Assembly (NCBI RefSeq): GCF_000292525.1
Contig: NZ_AEYF01000028.1
Location: 1 to 59,229 of the forward strand
DNA length: 59,229 nucleotides
Reading direction: 5' to 3'
Source: Rhizobium sp. CCGE 510
Lineage (GTDB): Bacteria > Pseudomonadota > Alphaproteobacteria > Rhizobiales > Rhizobiaceae
Both the position numbers and the translations under genes were made by a program. Under the pieces are notes generated by a model, which was given only the letters and a program-made list of their open reading frames with translations, did not search any database and was not told the origin of the DNA. Shown one piece after another: positions 26,500 to 34,521 of this stretch (position 1 is the stretch's first letter; each line of letters opens with the position of its first letter).

Positions 26500-27676
26500 G
26501 GAAAAAGCCGATAATCCTCGGCCGGTCTCAGGTCAATCATCCTCAGAATTGCTGATCGTCGGCGGCGGCATCATGGGTCTCTGGGCAGCCGTCCATGCCG
26601 AGCGCCGCGGCATCGATACAATCCTTGCCGACGCCGGCCAATTGGGCGGAGGCGCAAGCGGCGGCCTGCTTGGCGCGCTGATGCCGCATATGCCGGATCG
26701 GTGGTCGGAGAAGAAGCAGTTCCAATTCGATGCGCTGGTCTCGCTCGAAGCCGAGATCGCCAGGCTGGAAGCAGAAACCGGGCTTTCGGCCGGTTACCGC
26801 CGATCCGGGCGGCTGATCCCGCTGCCGAAGCCGCATCTCAGCAAAATTGCGCGCGGTCACTGCGAAGATGCTGAACGCCATTGGTGCGCAGGCGAGCGCC
26901 GCTTCCAGTGGCACGTGCTCGACAGCCCGCCGGTCAACGGCTGGATCGAGCCATCCGCCGGCGAGAGCGGTTTCGTGCATGATACGCTCGCCGCTCGCGT
27001 TGCGCCCCGCTCACTGACTGCGGCGCTCATTGCCTTCCTGCGACAGGCAGAACATGTGCGGATCCAGGAACACGCGGCGGTGACCGGCGTCGATCCCGAT
27101 CGCGGCACGGCCGTTATAGGCGGCGAAACTATTGCTTTCCGTCACTGCGTGGTCTCTGCCGGCCATCAGTCGTTTCCGCTGCTGCAACAGCTGACGCCGG
27201 GGTTGAAGCGACCGCTCGGCCAGCCGGTCAAAGGCCAGGCGGCGCTGTTGAAGGCCGATATCGACCCGGCGCTGCCGACGATCTTCCTCGACGGGCTCTA
27301 TGTCGTGGCGCACGAGGGCGGGCATGTAGCGATCGGCAGCACCAGCGAGAACCGCTTCGACGATCCCACATCGACCGACGCTCAGCTCGACGCGCTGATC
27401 ACCGCGGCGCGGGAGATCGTGCCGGCGCTGCGGGATGCCCCTGTCGTCGAGCGCTGGGCGGGGCTTCGCCCGAAGGCGATCGACCGCGATCCGATGATCG
27501 GTCGCCATCCCGATCACCCGCGCCTGATCGCGCTCACCGGCGGCTTCAAGGTCAGCTTCGGCCTGGCGCACCGGCTGGCGGAAGCGGCGATATGTATCGC
27601 AGGCGATACGGATTGTGGATTTTTGCCGCCCGAAAGCTTCGCAATTTCAAGCCATATCGCGGCGGCTTCACGTTAA
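26498..27676 (+). CDS. FAD-dependent oxidoreductase (DAO family, MnmC oxidase-like)
   Basis: The product has 392 residues. The dinucleotide-binding motif LLIVGGGIMGLWAAVHAERRG is near residue 20, followed by GGGASGGLLGALMPHMPDRW, and the C-terminal FAD segment RLIALTGGFKVSFGLAH (about 350). It belongs to the DAO family with glycine/sarcosine oxidases and the C-terminal half of MnmC. Its position head-to-head with mnmD suggests it removes the carboxymethyl group of cmnm5U so that MnmD can methylate, as the fused enzyme does. The alternative is a general amino-acid oxidase. The start overlaps that of mnmD in the tetranucleotide CATG (26497-26500), leaving no leader between the genes. Confidence 0.85.
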   Translation: MEKADNPRPVSGQSSSELLIVGGGIMGLWAAVHAERRGIDTILADAGQLGGGASGGLLGALMPHMPDRWSEKKQFQFDALVSLEAEIARLEAETGLSAGYRRSGRLIPLPKPHLSKIARGHCEDAERHWCAGERRFQWHVLDSPPVNGWIEPSAGESGFVHDTLAARVAPRSLTAALIAFLRQAEHVRIQEHAAVTGVDPDRGTAVIGGETIAFRHCVVSAGHQSFPLLQQLTPGLKRPLGQPVKGQAALLKADIDPALPTIFLDGLYVVAHEGGHVAIGSTSENRFDDPTSTDAQLDALITAAREIVPALRDAPVVERWAGLRPKAIDRDPMIGRHPDHPRLIALTGGFKVSFGLAHRLAEAAICIAGDTDCGFLPPESFAISSHIAAASR

Positions 27677-27683
27677 ACGTGAA
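27667..27683. promoter_or_regulatory. perfect 17-bp palindrome at the oxidoreductase stop
   Basis: TTCACGTTAAACGTGAA has 7-base arms around TAA, the stop codon region of the FAD oxidoreductase. It is about 110 bases upstream of the DUF1045 gene. It could be an operator for the downstream gene or a short RNA hairpin; there is no T-run. Confidence 0.35.
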
Positions 27684-27789
27684 TTCGGCGCCGCGTCGTT
27701 TCGTTATTCTGTCATGCAAATCACCTATCTGCTTGCGCATCGACAGCGCCGGATTCACCGGCCCCATTTTCCTTAATGGAGGAAGTTGC

Positions 27790-28497
27790 ATGCGCTATGC
27801 CATTTGCTTCACGCCTCCGGCAAGCGACCCGCTGTCAATCGTGGCTGCCAGTTGGCTCGGCCGAAACGTGTTTTCGGGCGATATGGTGGAGCCGCCGGCA
27901 GTTCGCGGCCTTGGCATTCACGAGACCGCCTTCCATACCGCGGTGCCACGGCGCTATGGTTTTCACGGCGTTCTGAAGGCGCCGTTCCAGCTGTCTCCCA
28001 GCATGTCCGAACCGCAACTCCTGCGCGACCTGATGCGATTTTCCGGGACCTTCGTCCCCTTCCAGATTCCGCGCATCGAAGTCGCCCGGCTCGGCAATTT
28101 CTACAGCCTGCTGCCGAGCACGCCCTGCGAGCAGATCCAGTATCTCGCTTCGGCGATCGTCCAGGAATTCGATCGTTTCCGCGCGCCGCTCAGCGAAGCC
28201 GAAATCGAGCGCAGCGATCCGGACGGGCTGTCGGCGGCGCAGTTTTCAAACCTGCATCGCTGGGGCAATCCTTACGTGATGGAAGAGTTCCGCTTTCATA
28301 TGCCGGTGACAGGACCCGTCAACGCGATCGACATGGCGCGCATCGAGCCGGCGCTGCGGACGATTTTCGCGCCGGTCCTCAGCGACCCGGTGACGATTTC
28401 GAACGTGGCGCTGATGATCGAGGAGGGCACGGGTGGTCCCTTCCGCGTTCATTCGCTGCATCCGATGGGCAAGGTCAGCGCACGCAAGATCGCCTGA
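27790..28497 (+). CDS. DUF1045 family protein (2H phosphoesterase-like)
   Basis: The product has 235 residues from the ATG at 27790, after the strong site GGAGGAAGTTGC. It starts MRYAICFTPPASDPL and contains RYGFHGVLKAPFQL (about 57-70) and FRFHMPVTGPV (about 165-178), each with an H-x-h/x-type pair as in 2H phosphoesterases, the expected family for DUF1045. Members often sit in phosphonate (phn) operons; no phn gene is here, and the next gene is allantoinase. The substrate is probably a cyclic phosphate or RNA-like ester, by family only. Confidence 0.82.
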   Translation: MRYAICFTPPASDPLSIVAASWLGRNVFSGDMVEPPAVRGLGIHETAFHTAVPRRYGFHGVLKAPFQLSPSMSEPQLLRDLMRFSGTFVPFQIPRIEVARLGNFYSLLPSTPCEQIQYLASAIVQEFDRFRAPLSEAEIERSDPDGLSAAQFSNLHRWGNPYVMEEFRFHMPVTGPVNAIDMARIEPALRTIFAPVLSDPVTISNVALMIEEGTGGPFRVHSLHPMGKVSARKIA

Positions 28498-28612
28498 GCG
28501 TGCCGGTCAGCTAAGTCATTGTGCTACAAGGGCAAAATCGGATTGAGCAGTTTCCTTCTCGACATTCCGGCTGCGGATGCTACCGTTCGCCGTCTTTTCA
28601 GAAGGTGATTTG

Positions 28613-29536
28613 ATGGTATCCGAGACTTATCCGCGCAATCTCGTCGGTTACGGGCGACAGACGCCCGATCCGAAGTGGCCTGAAGAGGCGCGCGTCGCCG
28701 TGCAATTCGTCATCAATTACGAGGAGGGCGGCGAAAGCTCGATCCTCGACGGCGATTCGGCTTCGGAAAATCTGCTGTCGGAAATCGTCGGGGCGGCCGC
28801 CTGGCCCGGACAGCGCAACCTCAACATGGAATCGATCTACGAATACGGTTCGCGCGCCGGTTTCTGGCGGCTCTGGCGGATGTTCACCGATCTCAAGGTG
28901 CAGGCGACGGTCTACGGTGTGACATTGGCCATGGCCCGCAACCCCGAGGCTGTCGCGGCGATGAAGGAAGCCGGCTGGGAGATCGCCAGCCACGGTTACC
29001 GCTGGCTGGAATATAAGGATTTTCCGGAGGATCTGGAGCGCAAGCATATCCTCGAAGCCGTGCGCCTGCACACCGAACTCACCGGCGAGCGGCCCTACGG
29101 CATGTATCAGGGTAAGCCTTCCGACAATACGCTTCGGCTGGTGCAGGAGGAGGGCGGCTTCCTCTATTCCTCCGATTCCTATGCCGACGATCTGCCTTAC
29201 TGGGTGAAGGGCGTCGATGGGAAACCCTTCCTGATCATCCCCTATACGCTCGAAACCAACGACATGCGCTTTGCTACACCGCAGGGATTCAATACCGGCG
29301 ACCAGTTCTTCACCTATCTCAAGGATGCCTTCGATACGCTCTATGAGGAAGGCAAGGCGGGCAGCCCGAAGATGATGTCGGTCGGCCTGCATTGCCGCCT
29401 CGTCGGGCGCCCGGGCCGGGCGGCGGCGCTGAAGCGCTTCATCGAATATGTGCTGAAGCACGACAAGGTTTGGATTCCGCGGCGCATCGAGATCGCCGAG
29501 CACTGGCACAAGCACCATCAGCCGGAAGCGGTCTGA
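28613..29536 (+). CDS. puuE: allantoinase PuuE (polysaccharide deacetylase fold)
   Basis: The product has 307 residues from the ATG at 28613, preceded by AGAAGGTGATTTG; the frame is open to 28577. It opens allantoin to allantoate in the cytoplasm. Family features: YPRNLVGYGRQTPDPKWP at the N-terminus, FVINYEEGGE, NMESIYEYGSRAGFWRL, and EIASHGYRWLEY with the metal-site His (about 130). This is the metal-independent or atypical deacetylase-type allantoinase, not the amidohydrolase type. It starts the run puuE-uraD-HepT-like-allA-uraH, with overlaps at almost each junction. Confidence 0.92.
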   Translation: MVSETYPRNLVGYGRQTPDPKWPEEARVAVQFVINYEEGGESSILDGDSASENLLSEIVGAAAWPGQRNLNMESIYEYGSRAGFWRLWRMFTDLKVQATVYGVTLAMARNPEAVAAMKEAGWEIASHGYRWLEYKDFPEDLERKHILEAVRLHTELTGERPYGMYQGKPSDNTLRLVQEEGGFLYSSDSYADDLPYWVKGVDGKPFLIIPYTLETNDMRFATPQGFNTGDQFFTYLKDAFDTLYEEGKAGSPKMMSVGLHCRLVGRPGRAAALKRFIEYVLKHDKVWIPRRIEIAEHWHKHHQPEAV

Positions 29537-30036
29537 TGGTGTCGCGCGAGGATTTCGTTTCCCGCTTCGGCGGCGTCTTCGAACATTCGCCTTTCATCGC
29601 CGAGCGTGCCTATGACGCCGGCGGCGTGACCGAGCCGCTGACGGCGGCCGGCGTGCATGCGGCGCTTGCCGCCGTCTTCCGCGCGGCAAGCCGACAGGAG
29701 CGTCTCGGCGTGCTCAGCGCCCACCCCGATCTTGCCGGGCGCCTTGCCATATCGGGCGAACTCACCGAAGACAGCCGCAAGGAGCAGTCCGGCGCCGGTC
29801 TCGACCGCCTGAGCCCTGCCGAGCATGCCCGCTTCACCGAACTCAATTCGGCCTATGTCGAAAAATTCGGCTTTCCCTTCATCATCGCCGTCAAGGGGCT
29901 CGGCAAGGACGATATCCTGGAGGCCTTCGAAACACGGATCGGCAACGGCCGGGACGAGGAATTTTCGACCGCGACGGCCCAGGTCGAAAGGATCGCAATG
30001 CTGCGTCTGACATCGATATTGCCGGAGGCCGAATGA
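29536..30036 (+). CDS. uraD: OHCU decarboxylase
   Basis: The product has 166 residues from the ATG at 29536, which overlaps the puuE stop (TGATG). It decarboxylates 2-oxo-4-hydroxy-4-carboxy-5-ureidoimidazoline to S-allantoin. The active-site signature SAHPDLAGRLA (catalytic His about 64) and EQSGAGLDRLSPAE are clear, and the helical C-terminal part FPFIIAVKGLGKDDILEAFETR is typical. It works right after UraH and before PuuE. Length is normal for stand-alone UraD. Confidence 0.93.
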   Translation: MVSREDFVSRFGGVFEHSPFIAERAYDAGGVTEPLTAAGVHAALAAVFRAASRQERLGVLSAHPDLAGRLAISGELTEDSRKEQSGAGLDRLSPAEHARFTELNSAYVEKFGFPFIIAVKGLGKDDILEAFETRIGNGRDEEFSTATAQVERIAMLRLTSILPEAE

Positions 30037-30395
30037 AGGAGAGGCGCGCCATCGACTATCTCAATGACATGCAAAAGGCGGCGTCCCAAGCGCTGTCGTT
30101 CATCGGCGGATTGGACGAGGCGGCTTTCGCCGAGGACCAGCTTACCTTCAAGGCCGTTGCCTTCTGCCACTTCACCATCGGTGCCGCGGCATCGCGTCTG
30201 CTGGTGAGCCATCCGGAATTTGCCACCGAACATCCCAATCTACCGTGGGCCAGGATCTGCGGCACCGGTAATCGCATCCTCGACGACGTCTTCGATCTCG
30301 ATCCCTCCGAAATCTGGGAGGCGACGTATCGGACGCTGCCAGAGCTGCTTCGCGAGATCGATGCCGTCCGATACTGGCATGCCCAAGGCGAGTGA
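30033..30395 (+). CDS. HepT-like (DUF86) protein with altered catalytic motif
   Basis: The product has 120 residues and overlaps the uraD stop by four bases (ATGA). It has the helical HepT/DUF86 layout: [21 protein letters not shown] at the start, [17 protein letters not shown] in the middle and [21 protein letters not shown] (about 67-87). The HepT toxin active site RX4HXY should fall in the last segment, but the residues there are Gly79, Asp84 and Val86 instead of Arg, His and Tyr. No MNT nucleotidyltransferase antitoxin gene adjoins it. So it is probably not an active toxin; a structural or regulatory role in this purine operon is inference. Confidence 0.8.
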   Translation: MKERRAIDYLNDMQKAASQALSFIGGLDEAAFAEDQLTFKAVAFCHFTIGAAASRLLVSHPEFATEHPNLPWARICGTGNRILDDVFDLDPSEIWEATYRTLPELLREIDAVRYWHAQGE

Positions 30396-30399
30396 AGCA

Positions 30400-30900
30400 A
30401 TGTCTCAATTTCTCGACATTCGTCCTCTCACCCGTTCCGCCTTCGCCCTCTTCGGCGAGGTGATCGAAGCCGACCCGGCCTCGATGCGGCTGATCAATGG
30501 CGGCACGACGGAGCGTTTCCATGCGCTGGCCGCGGCGCAAGCGACGGGCGAGGGCGCCCGCGTCATCATCAATCTCTTTCGCGGCCAGCCGCGCAGCTTC
30601 CCCTATGCCGTCGACATGATGGAACGCCATCCCTTCGGCAGCCAGAGCTTCTCGCCGGTTTCCGGCCGTCCCTTCCTCGTCGTCGTCTCCGAGGACGAGG
30701 ACGGCCGTCCAGGCAGACCACAAGTGTTTTGCGCGCGCGGAGACCAGGGCGTGAACTACCGCCGCAATGTCTGGCATCATCCGCTGATGGCGCTTGGCCA
30801 GGTCTCCGATTTCCTGGTCGTCGACCGGGACGGACCTGATAATAATCTGGAAGAGTTTTTCTTCGAAACTCCCTACATCATCAAAGAGCCAGCCCCATGA
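30400..30900 (+). CDS. allA: ureidoglycolate lyase
   Basis: The product has 166 residues from the ATG at 30400; the frame opens further upstream but overlaps the HepT-like gene. It splits ureidoglycolate to glyoxylate and urea. Family features are FALFGEVIE near the start, [27 protein letters not shown], and the C-terminal [15 protein letters not shown] (about 125-140). It lies in the purine run four bases after the previous stop and overlaps uraH by four bases (ATGA). The enzyme that makes ureidoglycolate (allantoicase or AllC-type) is not in the window. Confidence 0.92.
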   Translation: MSQFLDIRPLTRSAFALFGEVIEADPASMRLINGGTTERFHALAAAQATGEGARVIINLFRGQPRSFPYAVDMMERHPFGSQSFSPVSGRPFLVVVSEDEDGRPGRPQVFCARGDQGVNYRRNVWHHPLMALGQVSDFLVVDRDGPDNNLEEFFFETPYIIKEPAP

Positions 30901-31253
30901 CCGGACTGACCACCCATGTTCTCGATACCGCGCTCGGCAAGCCGGCCGAACGCCTCAGGATCGATCTCTTCCAGCTCGACGGCGAGATCCGCAGACATCT
31001 GAAGACGGTCGAGACCAATGGCGATGGCCGGGTCGACGGCGGCCCGATCCTCGCCGGTGAAAGTTTCCGGGCCGGCACCTATGAACTGGTCTTCCATGCC
31101 GGTGACTATCTGAGAGCCAACGGCACGCCGCTGCCGCATCCGGCTTTTCTCGATCTCGTGCCGATCCGCTTTGGGATCGCCGACGTCACGGCGCACTATC
31201 ATGTGCCGCTGCTGATCTCGCCCTACGGCTATTCCACCTACAGAGGCAGCTAA
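30897..31253 (+). CDS. uraH: 5-hydroxyisourate hydrolase
   Basis: The product has 118 residues, a transthyretin-like fold. It hydrolyses 5-hydroxyisourate to OHCU, the UraD substrate. The family signatures [16 protein letters not shown] (N-terminal His about 7), the Arg in the middle part, and the C-terminal YRGS are intact. No signal peptide is seen, so it is cytosolic. Translation is coupled to allA by the ATGA overlap. Confidence 0.94.
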   Translation: MTGLTTHVLDTALGKPAERLRIDLFQLDGEIRRHLKTVETNGDGRVDGGPILAGESFRAGTYELVFHAGDYLRANGTPLPHPAFLDLVPIRFGIADVTAHYHVPLLISPYGYSTYRGS

Positions 31254-31254
31254 C

Positions 31255-31995
31255 ATGCGTTTTGCCGCGATCGCCGATATTCACGGCAACCATCTGGCAC
31301 TCGAGGCCGTGCTTGCCGATATTCGCACGCAGGGCATTGAGGAGATCGTCAATCTCGGTGATTACTTCAGCGGACCGCTCGAGGCGGGCAAGACGGCAGA
31401 CCTGTTGATACCGCTCGGCCTGACATCGGTCTGCGGTAATCACGACCGCTACCTGATCGAACAGGACCCGGCGGCGATGCATACTTCGGATGCTTCAGCC
31501 TATCGGCAATTGACGCCGTCCCATCTCGACTGGATCCGCAGCCTGCCGTTCGACACCGTCTATCGCGGCGAGGTCTACCTTTGCCATGCGACGCCGAAGG
31601 ACGACAATCTCTATTGGCTGGAATCGGTCTCGCCGGAGGGCTACGTCTTCCAAAAGCCGATCGAGGCGATCGAGGCGTTGGCCGAGGGCATCGATCTGCC
31701 GCTGATCCTTTGCGGCCACAGCCACATTCCTCGTGCCGTCAGGCTTGCCGATGGCCGCCTGATCGTCAATCCCGGCAGCGTCGGCTGTCCGGCCTATGAC
31801 GACGTGCTGCCAACTTACCACAAGGTGGAAGCCGGCCATCCGCTGGCCGGCTATGCCATTCTGGAAAAGACGGCGGCGGGGTGGACGTGGCAGTTCAGGA
31901 ATGTCGCTTACGACCATATGGCGATGTCGGCACTGGCCGCCGGAAGGGGTCGTGCCGACTGGGCGAGCGCGCTGGCAGCGGGTTGGGTGAGATAG
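31255..31995 (+). CDS. metallophosphoesterase family protein
   Basis: The product has 246 residues, starting two bases after the uraH stop codon. Metal ligands appear in the expected order: AAIADIHGNHLALEAVL (DxH), NLGDYFSGPLEAG (GD), VCGNHDRYL (GNHD), and CGHSHIPRAV (GHxH, about 160). This is a YfcE/calcineurin-like phosphoesterase of unknown substrate, often a small phosphodiester. It is the last gene of the purine run, but a link to purines is only by position. Its last codon and stop lie inside the palindromic repeat at 31991-32117. Confidence 0.9.
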   Translation: MRFAAIADIHGNHLALEAVLADIRTQGIEEIVNLGDYFSGPLEAGKTADLLIPLGLTSVCGNHDRYLIEQDPAAMHTSDASAYRQLTPSHLDWIRSLPFDTVYRGEVYLCHATPKDDNLYWLESVSPEGYVFQKPIEAIEALAEGIDLPLILCGHSHIPRAVRLADGRLIVNPGSVGCPAYDDVLPTYHKVEAGHPLAGYAILEKTAAGWTWQFRNVAYDHMAMSALAAGRGRADWASALAAGWVR

Positions 31996-32117
31996 AGAAT
32001 TTCCGTTTTCTTCGATGACGGAAATGCTCTATCTCTTTGTTTTTACGCACCTTCCATTGAAAGTTTCTTCGCGATTCTCGCGTCAAAAACGCTGCATACT
32101 TTGCTGGAATTGCTCCG
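31991..32117. repeat. rhizobial intergenic palindromic repeat, copy A
   Basis: It begins with a hairpin (TAGAGAATTTCCGT, 31993-32006, pairing with ACGGAAATGCTCTA, 32018-32031), then ATCTCTTTGTTTTTACGC and ends GCTGGAATTGCTC. The same order of blocks is seen at 52513-52620. It lies between the converging metallophosphoesterase and flotillin genes and provides the stop codon of the former. It may act as a transcription stop for both. Confidence 0.75.
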
Positions 32118-32126
32118 CTTGCGCGA

Positions 32127-33872
32127 TCAGTCCTTCTTCGGTGCCGGAGGGACGATCGTCCGTGGCGGGGTTGAGGCCGGTGTTGCCGGCTTCGCCGGGG
32201 CTGCCGCGGGCGTTGCCGGTCTCGTCGGTGTTGCGCCATTGAGATTCCCAAGGAGGGATGAGATGGCGTCGTCACCGTCGAAGCCGGCTTCCTTCATCAA
32301 CTTGTCGAGGATCGGTTTGTTGGCCTGGTAGGAGAGAAGCTGGCCGGCCAGTCCTTCGCCGAGCCCGATGCCGTTTCCGCCGGTTGCTCCGTTTCCGCGG
32401 CCAAGCATGCCGCCGGTATCGAATATCCGGATATCGGAGATTTTCTCGATCGGCTTGACTGCTTCGGCGAGCGCCTGCGGAATGATACGGATCCGTTCGC
32501 GGGTGATCTCGAACTCGATGATGGCAGAGCTCAGCTTGTTGCGCGCGTCGTTGAGCAATGCTTCGCTCTCGGCAGCGGCCTTGCCGGTTTCGAGAATGCC
32601 CTTGGCCTTGATAATCGCTGCATCCGCTTCAGCGACCGCCAGCGTCTTGATGGCTTCCGCCTGGTCGATTGCCGCCTGTTTTTCGGCCTCGGCGCCGACG
32701 GTGACGGCGGTCGCTTCGGTTTCGGCTTTCTTGCGGGCGTCGATCACGGCAATCTGTTTTTCGCGTTCGGCAATTTCGATCGCCTTGGCCGTGCCGACTT
32801 TTTCCTCCGCCGCAATCGCCAGAGCGCGTGCGATTTCTGCGGCGGCCTTCGCCTCGGACTCCTCACGGCTCTTGTTGGCAACGGCGATCGCGCTTTCCTG
32901 CGCCACGATCTGAAGGTCGCGCTTGGCTTCGGTTTCTCGCTGCTGGACGGCGCGAGCCGCATCGATGTTGGCGCTTTCGCGAGCCTGCTTGGCGGCTGCC
33001 TCGCGTTCGGCGATCGCCAGTTCAGAGGCGATACGGGCTTCCTCCTCGGCACGTTTTGCCGCCTGCTCCTGCTGGGCGGTTTCGGCGCGCGTCGCCGCGG
33101 ACTTGTTGGCGATGTCGCGTTCCTGACTGAGCTCGGCTTCGCGCTTGGTCCGGTCGATGGTCAGCGATTGCTGGCGGGCCTCCAGATCCTTCTGGGCGAT
33201 GGCGACTTCGGTGTCGCGAACGATCTCGTTTCGCTCCTTCTTGCGGCCCTCGGTGATGCGGGTCAATGCCGCAAGACCTTGCGCATCGAAGAAGTTGTTG
33301 GCGTTGAAGTGCTTGATATCGGTCTGGTCGAGGCGTGTCAGGGACACGGATTCGAGTTCGAGGCCGTTCGACTGGAGATCGGCGCCGACGGCTTCCTGCA
33401 CGGCCTTGACGAAATCCATGCGCTGTTCCTGCAGCGCGTCGAGATTCATCGTCGCGGCCACCGAGCGAAGGCCGTCGACGAATTTTGCCTCGATCAGGAT
33501 ACGAAGCGCCTCGGCGTCGTTGGTGCGGCTGCCGAGCGTCTGGGCGGCAAGCGCGATCGAGGAGGCATCGGGTTTGACGCGCACATAGAACTCGGCGCCG
33601 ATATCGACGCGCATCCGGTCCTTGGTGATCAGCGCATCGCCCTCACCACGGCGAACCTCGAGCCGCAGCGTCTTCAGATTGACCCTGGCGATCGAGTGGA
33701 AGATCGGCAGGACGACCGAACCGCCGTCGAGCACGACTTTCTGACCGCCGAGGCCGGTGCGCACATAGGCCTCGTCACGGCTGGAACGGGTGTAGAGCGA
33801 GGCGAGGACAAAACCGATGCCGAAGATCAGAACGATCGCGATAACGGCAGGTAGAATAATGTCGTAAATCAT
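32127..33872 (-). CDS. flotillin family protein (YqiK-like)
   Basis: The product has 581 residues. One N-terminal membrane segment (IILPAVIAIVLIFGIGFVLASLY) is followed by an SPFH domain (about 30-210; GLGGQKVVLDGGSVVLPIFHSI near the start) and a long coiled coil rich in Glu-Ala (about 225-460), then a Gly-rich part GRGNGATGGNGIGLGEGLAG and a Pro/Ala tail. By family it is a membrane scaffold forming ordered domains. It starts within the stop of the upstream YqiJ-like gene (4-base overlap), matching the E. coli yqiJ-yqiK order. A PspA-family gene precedes both, pointing to membrane-stress care. Confidence 0.92.
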   Translation of the reverse strand: MIYDIILPAVIAIVLIFGIGFVLASLYTRSSRDEAYVRTGLGGQKVVLDGGSVVLPIFHSIARVNLKTLRLEVRRGEGDALITKDRMRVDIGAEFYVRVKPDASSIALAAQTLGSRTNDAEALRILIEAKFVDGLRSVAATMNLDALQEQRMDFVKAVQEAVGADLQSNGLELESVSLTRLDQTDIKHFNANNFFDAQGLAALTRITEGRKKERNEIVRDTEVAIAQKDLEARQQSLTIDRTKREAELSQERDIANKSAATRAETAQQEQAAKRAEEEARIASELAIAEREAAAKQARESANIDAARAVQQRETEAKRDLQIVAQESAIAVANKSREESEAKAAAEIARALAIAAEEKVGTAKAIEIAEREKQIAVIDARKKAETEATAVTVGAEAEKQAAIDQAEAIKTLAVAEADAAIIKAKGILETGKAAAESEALLNDARNKLSSAIIEFEITRERIRIIPQALAEAVKPIEKISDIRIFDTGGMLGRGNGATGGNGIGLGEGLAGQLLSYQANKPILDKLMKEAGFDGDDAISSLLGNLNGATPTRPATPAAAPAKPATPASTPPRTIVPPAPKKD

Positions 33873-34516
33873 GGCTGCTCCCTGGAAGATTGATTGTCCG
33901 CTCCGATGGGGTCCACCAGTGCGGGAATGGCGATAAATACATCTGCCTTGCGATCGACGAGGAGAACCTGCGTGCCGATCCCGAGAGGCTGCTGATCCTT
34001 GGCGGCTCTGGCCCTCAACACATGCCAGTTTCCGTGCTGATCCTTGACGCGGACGCGTCCCGGCAGTCCCTGATCGAGCGGGCCGATCGATACTTCGGCG
34101 GTCCGGCCGACGAGGGTGTCGAGGTCGACCGCGTAGGTCTCGTCGTGCGGCACGATCCGCGCCACGGTTCTGCTCGACGCCCTGACCATGGGAAAGGTGA
34201 TCAATAGGGCCGGAATGACGGCGATGACGGAGGGCAGCGGTGCCCAGAAGGTGCTGGCGACGGCCTGGATGGCAAAGCCCGCAATGGCGAAGAAGCCGAG
34301 CGCCAGCATCAGCAGAATGAGCAGGGGAACGCCGCCGAGATTGAGCCAGGATAGGTAACCCGCAAGGCCGTCATGGCCGTGGAAATCCGGCTTTCCGAGA
34401 AGTTCGGTTATCGAAAAACCCATGACGGTCGCGAGCATCTCGATCGCGGTCAGACCCGCAAGCACGGCGGCGGCGATGGCAAAGGGAGCACATTCGGGGG
34501 CGAAGAACAGTGCCAT
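33869..34516 (-). CDS. OB-fold membrane protein (YqiJ-like)
   Basis: The product has 215 residues. There are three membrane segments: APFAIAAAVLAGLTAIEMLATVM, VPLLILLMLALGFFAIAGFAI and a third around FWAPLPSVIAVIPALLIT. The C-terminal 90 residues (LVGRTAEVSIGPLDQGLPGRVRVKD) form an NfeD-like OB fold facing the cytosol or periplasm. Such proteins are fixed partners of flotillins. It is 5 bases downstream of the PspA gene and overlaps the flotillin start by 4 bases, so three genes form one operon. Confidence 0.88.
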   Translation of the reverse strand: MALFFAPECAPFAIAAAVLAGLTAIEMLATVMGFSITELLGKPDFHGHDGLAGYLSWLNLGGVPLLILLMLALGFFAIAGFAIQAVASTFWAPLPSVIAVIPALLITFPMVRASSRTVARIVPHDETYAVDLDTLVGRTAEVSIGPLDQGLPGRVRVKDQHGNWHVLRARAAKDQQPLGIGTQVLLVDRKADVFIAIPALVDPIGADNQSSREQP

Positions 34517-34521
34517 CGGCG

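Noticed and set aside
30033..30395. A complete MNT/HepT toxin-antitoxin system
   Set aside because: No nucleotidyltransferase gene adjoins it and the catalytic motif is changed at three positions.
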